A DNA stretch of 16,374 nucleotides, taken from NCBI GenBank assembly GCA_022865445.1, contig JALHSX010000286.1, positions 1 to 16,374 of the forward strand, written 5' to 3'. The notes beneath the pieces were generated by a model. The model was given only the letters and a program-made list of their open reading frames with translations, was not told the origin of the DNA and made no database searches. Position 1 is the stretch's first letter, and each line of letters begins with the position of its first letter. A program made the position numbers and the translations under genes. Below are positions 15,197-16,374 of this stretch, piece after piece. This DNA comes from Thermoplasmata archaeon. Lineage in GTDB: Archaea > Thermoplasmatota > Thermoplasmata > UBA10834.

Positions 15197-15301
15197 AAGA
15201 ATGTGTGAGAAGGCCTATCGACATCACGCCGACCTCCTCCTCACAATCAATCATCGACTCCGCTGATACTTAAATGGTTGGGCTTGTTGTAGCTTCGCGC
15301 G
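15197..15301. repeat. 105-base repeat, copy B, with TATA-like box and hairpin
   Basis: It starts 141 bases after copy A. The hairpin arms are GTGAGAAGG (15205-15213) and CCTCCTCAC (15236-15244). The one changed base gives an A-C mismatch in plus-strand RNA but a G-U pair in minus-strand RNA. TTTAAGTATC on the minus strand (15265-15274) is 26 bases before the hairpin and is identical to the box of the giant gene. The short frame after the ATG, 15224-15195, begins MSIGLLT and ends after nine codons. Confidence 0.75.
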
Positions 15302-15324
15302 CAGCCCTTTCGCCAGGCTTCTTG

Positions 15325-15385
15325 AAGAACATCGAGAGAAGGTGAGGAGGCAGATCGACCCTATGCAGACTTCCTCACAAACGAC
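15325..15385. repeat. Partial third copy of the repeat (copy C)
   Basis: It keeps GTGAGGAGG (15342-15350) and a degenerate partner TTCCTCAC (15371-15378), 137 bases after copy B, plus the GATCGAC and CTCAC landmarks. The TATA-like box and the ATG are missing, so it seems decayed. Confidence 0.5.
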
Positions 15386-15469
15386 AACTGCATCAGCCCC
15401 TACTCAGGAAATTGCCACCCCTGTAGAGTCTAGCAGACGAAGCACTCGGATAAGGACAGGTAAACCCAA
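15386..15469. other. Remaining spacer before the membrane-protein gene
   Basis: I see no gene, hairpin or oligo-T run here. A plus-strand frame from 15342 crosses it, but that frame lies mostly antisense to the membrane-protein gene and has no protein-like features. Confidence 0.4.
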
Positions 15470-16374
15470 TCACCCAGCGCCTAGGGCGTGTCGCGCTTCA
15501 GAGGACTCCCTCGCGTACATCATCATGAAAACCATACCGATCACGACTGCGAACCAAAGCGTGCACACCCTCGTAAGAATGACGGCGAATGAGGCCGTCG
15601 AGGCTGTCACGTCCAAGACTACCAAGAGCCCGACCATCGTGGCCTCGGTCGTGCCCATGCCCCCCGGAAGCATGCTTATGGCGCCTATGACCGACGAGAA
15701 GGCATAGATGAACACCGCCTCCAGAATACCGATATCGATCGCGCAGCCCCGCGCGATGAGGTAGAACGCGATGCACTCCGCTACCCATGCCAAAGCCCCG
15801 AAGGCCGTCCCCTCGACCAGGTTCCTCCCGGTCAACAGCTGTCTCGCATCCTTGAGCGCCCCGTCGAGCATATGCCCGATCTTCGCGAGGCGCTTCCTCG
15901 CCTTCAGGAATCCCACTATCTTACCGCTCATCCTCTGCGAGCTCAGGACCAGCAGGATTGATGCGACTATCACTGTCACAACGGCGAACGAGACCAGCCC
16001 GTATGCCAGCGCGAACGACCCGACCCCGATCAAGAGGATCATGCCCGTCATGTCGGACATGCGCTCGGCGAAGACGACCGCCACGCCCCTCTCGACAGGC
16101 GCGCCCTTCTCGATCTTCAGCAGGAGCGCCTTGACCGCCTCTCCGGCCTTCATGGGCGTGATGGACATCGACAGACCCGCCAGGAACAACCAGTAGCTCT
16201 TCTTCCTGGGAAGCCCGATCTCGACCTTCTTCAGATATTGATGCCACCTCTCCGACCGGACAATGTAGTTCACGAGGACCAAGCCGATCACGGGGGCGAT
16301 ATAGACCCACTCGAACCGCTTGGCAGCCTCAGCGACCTTCTCCCAGTCAGAGAGCACGACAAGCACGAAGTAGA
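15470..16374 (-). CDS. UPF0104 / AglD-like multi-pass membrane protein (LPG synthase TM family), 5' end cut by window
   Basis: The frame is open to the window edge. A GTG at 16366 is a possible start, but two more codons (Tyr, Phe) precede it and continue a hydrophobic segment, so the true start is probably outside. About 300 residues are visible, close to the family's usual 310-340. Counted from the GTG, family landmarks are PMKAGEAVKA at 71-80 (the usual P-x-x-A/G-E-x-x-R/K-A motif), ERMSD at 101-105 (usually E-R-x-x-D), and LPGGMGTTEA at 233-242 (usually P-G-G-x-G-x-x-E). Six or seven hydrophobic segments are visible. The family includes archaeal AglD, needed for adding the last sugar in haloarchaeal N-glycosylation, and the membrane part of bacterial lysyl-phosphatidylglycerol synthase. 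A role in lipid-linked sugar handling is therefore likely, but the substrate cannot be read from sequence. The stop is TGA. Confidence 0.88.
   Translation of the reverse strand, partial: YFVLVVLSDWEKVAEAAKRFEWVYIAPVIGLVLVNYIVRSERWHQYLKKVEIGLPRKKSYWLFLAGLSMSITPMKAGEAVKALLLKIEKGAPVERGVAVVFAERMSDMTGMILLIGVGSFALAYGLVSFAVVTVIVASILLVLSSQRMSGKIVGFLKARKRLAKIGHMLDGALKDARQLLTGRNLVEGTAFGALAWVAECIAFYLIARGCAIDIGILEAVFIYAFSSVIGAISMLPGGMGTTEATMVGLLVVLDVTASTASFAVILTRVCTLWFAVVIGMVFMMMYARESSEARHALGAG

Noticed and set aside
15056..15385. CRISPR array
   Set aside because: Only three units, the repeats are imperfect, the intervening sequence is itself related between units, and there are no cas genes.
15342..15707. 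A 121-residue plus-strand frame rich in Thr, Ser and Pro
   Set aside because: Most of it lies antisense to the AglD-like gene and its composition mirrors that gene's codons.
1..16374. Complete reassignment of TAG to a sense codon in this organism
   Set aside because: Only weakly supported. The PH-like and DUF3800 genes appear to end normally at TAG, and readthrough of the DUF3800 TAG adds just five residues. Kept as a hypothesis to test for the giant gene only.

Overview
The window looks archaeal. The large minus-strand gene is preceded by a TATA box (TTTAAGTA) about 26 bases before the expected start site. Shine-Dalgarno-like GGAG/GAGG motifs precede several starts. The gene content is typical of surface-protein-rich Euryarchaeota. 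Moderately high GC and giant surface proteins with calcium-binding thrombospondin type 3 (TSP3) repeats and FN3 domains would fit a Thermoplasmatota-like lineage, but no marker gene is present, so the taxonomy is only a suggestion.

Layout. (1) Bases 1-1992, plus strand: a tightly packed heptose cassette of an HddA-type kinase (5' end outside the window), a GmhA-type isomerase and a GmhB-type phosphatase. Together they would convert sedoheptulose 7-phosphate to D-glycero-D-manno-heptose 1-phosphate, the precursor of an NDP-heptose for glycans. The nucleotidyltransferase is not in view. (2) Bases 2111-3210: a four-helix membrane protein with a C-terminal zinc ribbon, convergent with a PH/GRAM-like protein; their stop codons share bases. 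(3) Bases 3341-13708, minus strand: one enormous secreted surface-protein reading frame of about 3455 codons. Its order is signal peptide, beta-helix, propeller-like repeats, second beta-helix, TSP3 array, lectin-like domain, TSP3 array, eight FN3 domains, TSP3 array, FG-GAP propeller, TSP3 array, an unrecognised region, and hydrophobic C-terminal segments. A single in-frame TAG at 6176-6178 cuts it inside the FG-GAP propeller; the same frame continues with a matching FG-GAP repeat. (4) Bases 13709-14314: promoter with a 17-base palindrome between TATA box and start site, then what looks like decayed coding sequence. (5) Bases 14315-15049: a DUF3800 protein (predicted RNase H-like nuclease). 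(6) Bases 15050-15469: no gene. It holds two 105-base imperfect direct repeats and a third partial one, each built on a GTGAGGAGG hairpin; the two full copies have a minus-strand TATA-like box about 26 bases before the hairpin. (7) Bases 15470-16374, minus strand: the greater part of a UPF0104/AglD-type multi-pass membrane protein, 5' end outside the window.

Taken together, the two edges carry glycan-building functions (heptose synthesis, AglD-like membrane protein), and the centre carries a sequon-rich giant surface protein that could be a glycan acceptor. That link is inference. The features most worth checking are the amber codon inside the giant gene and the repeated TATA-hairpin units next to the DUF3800 gene.
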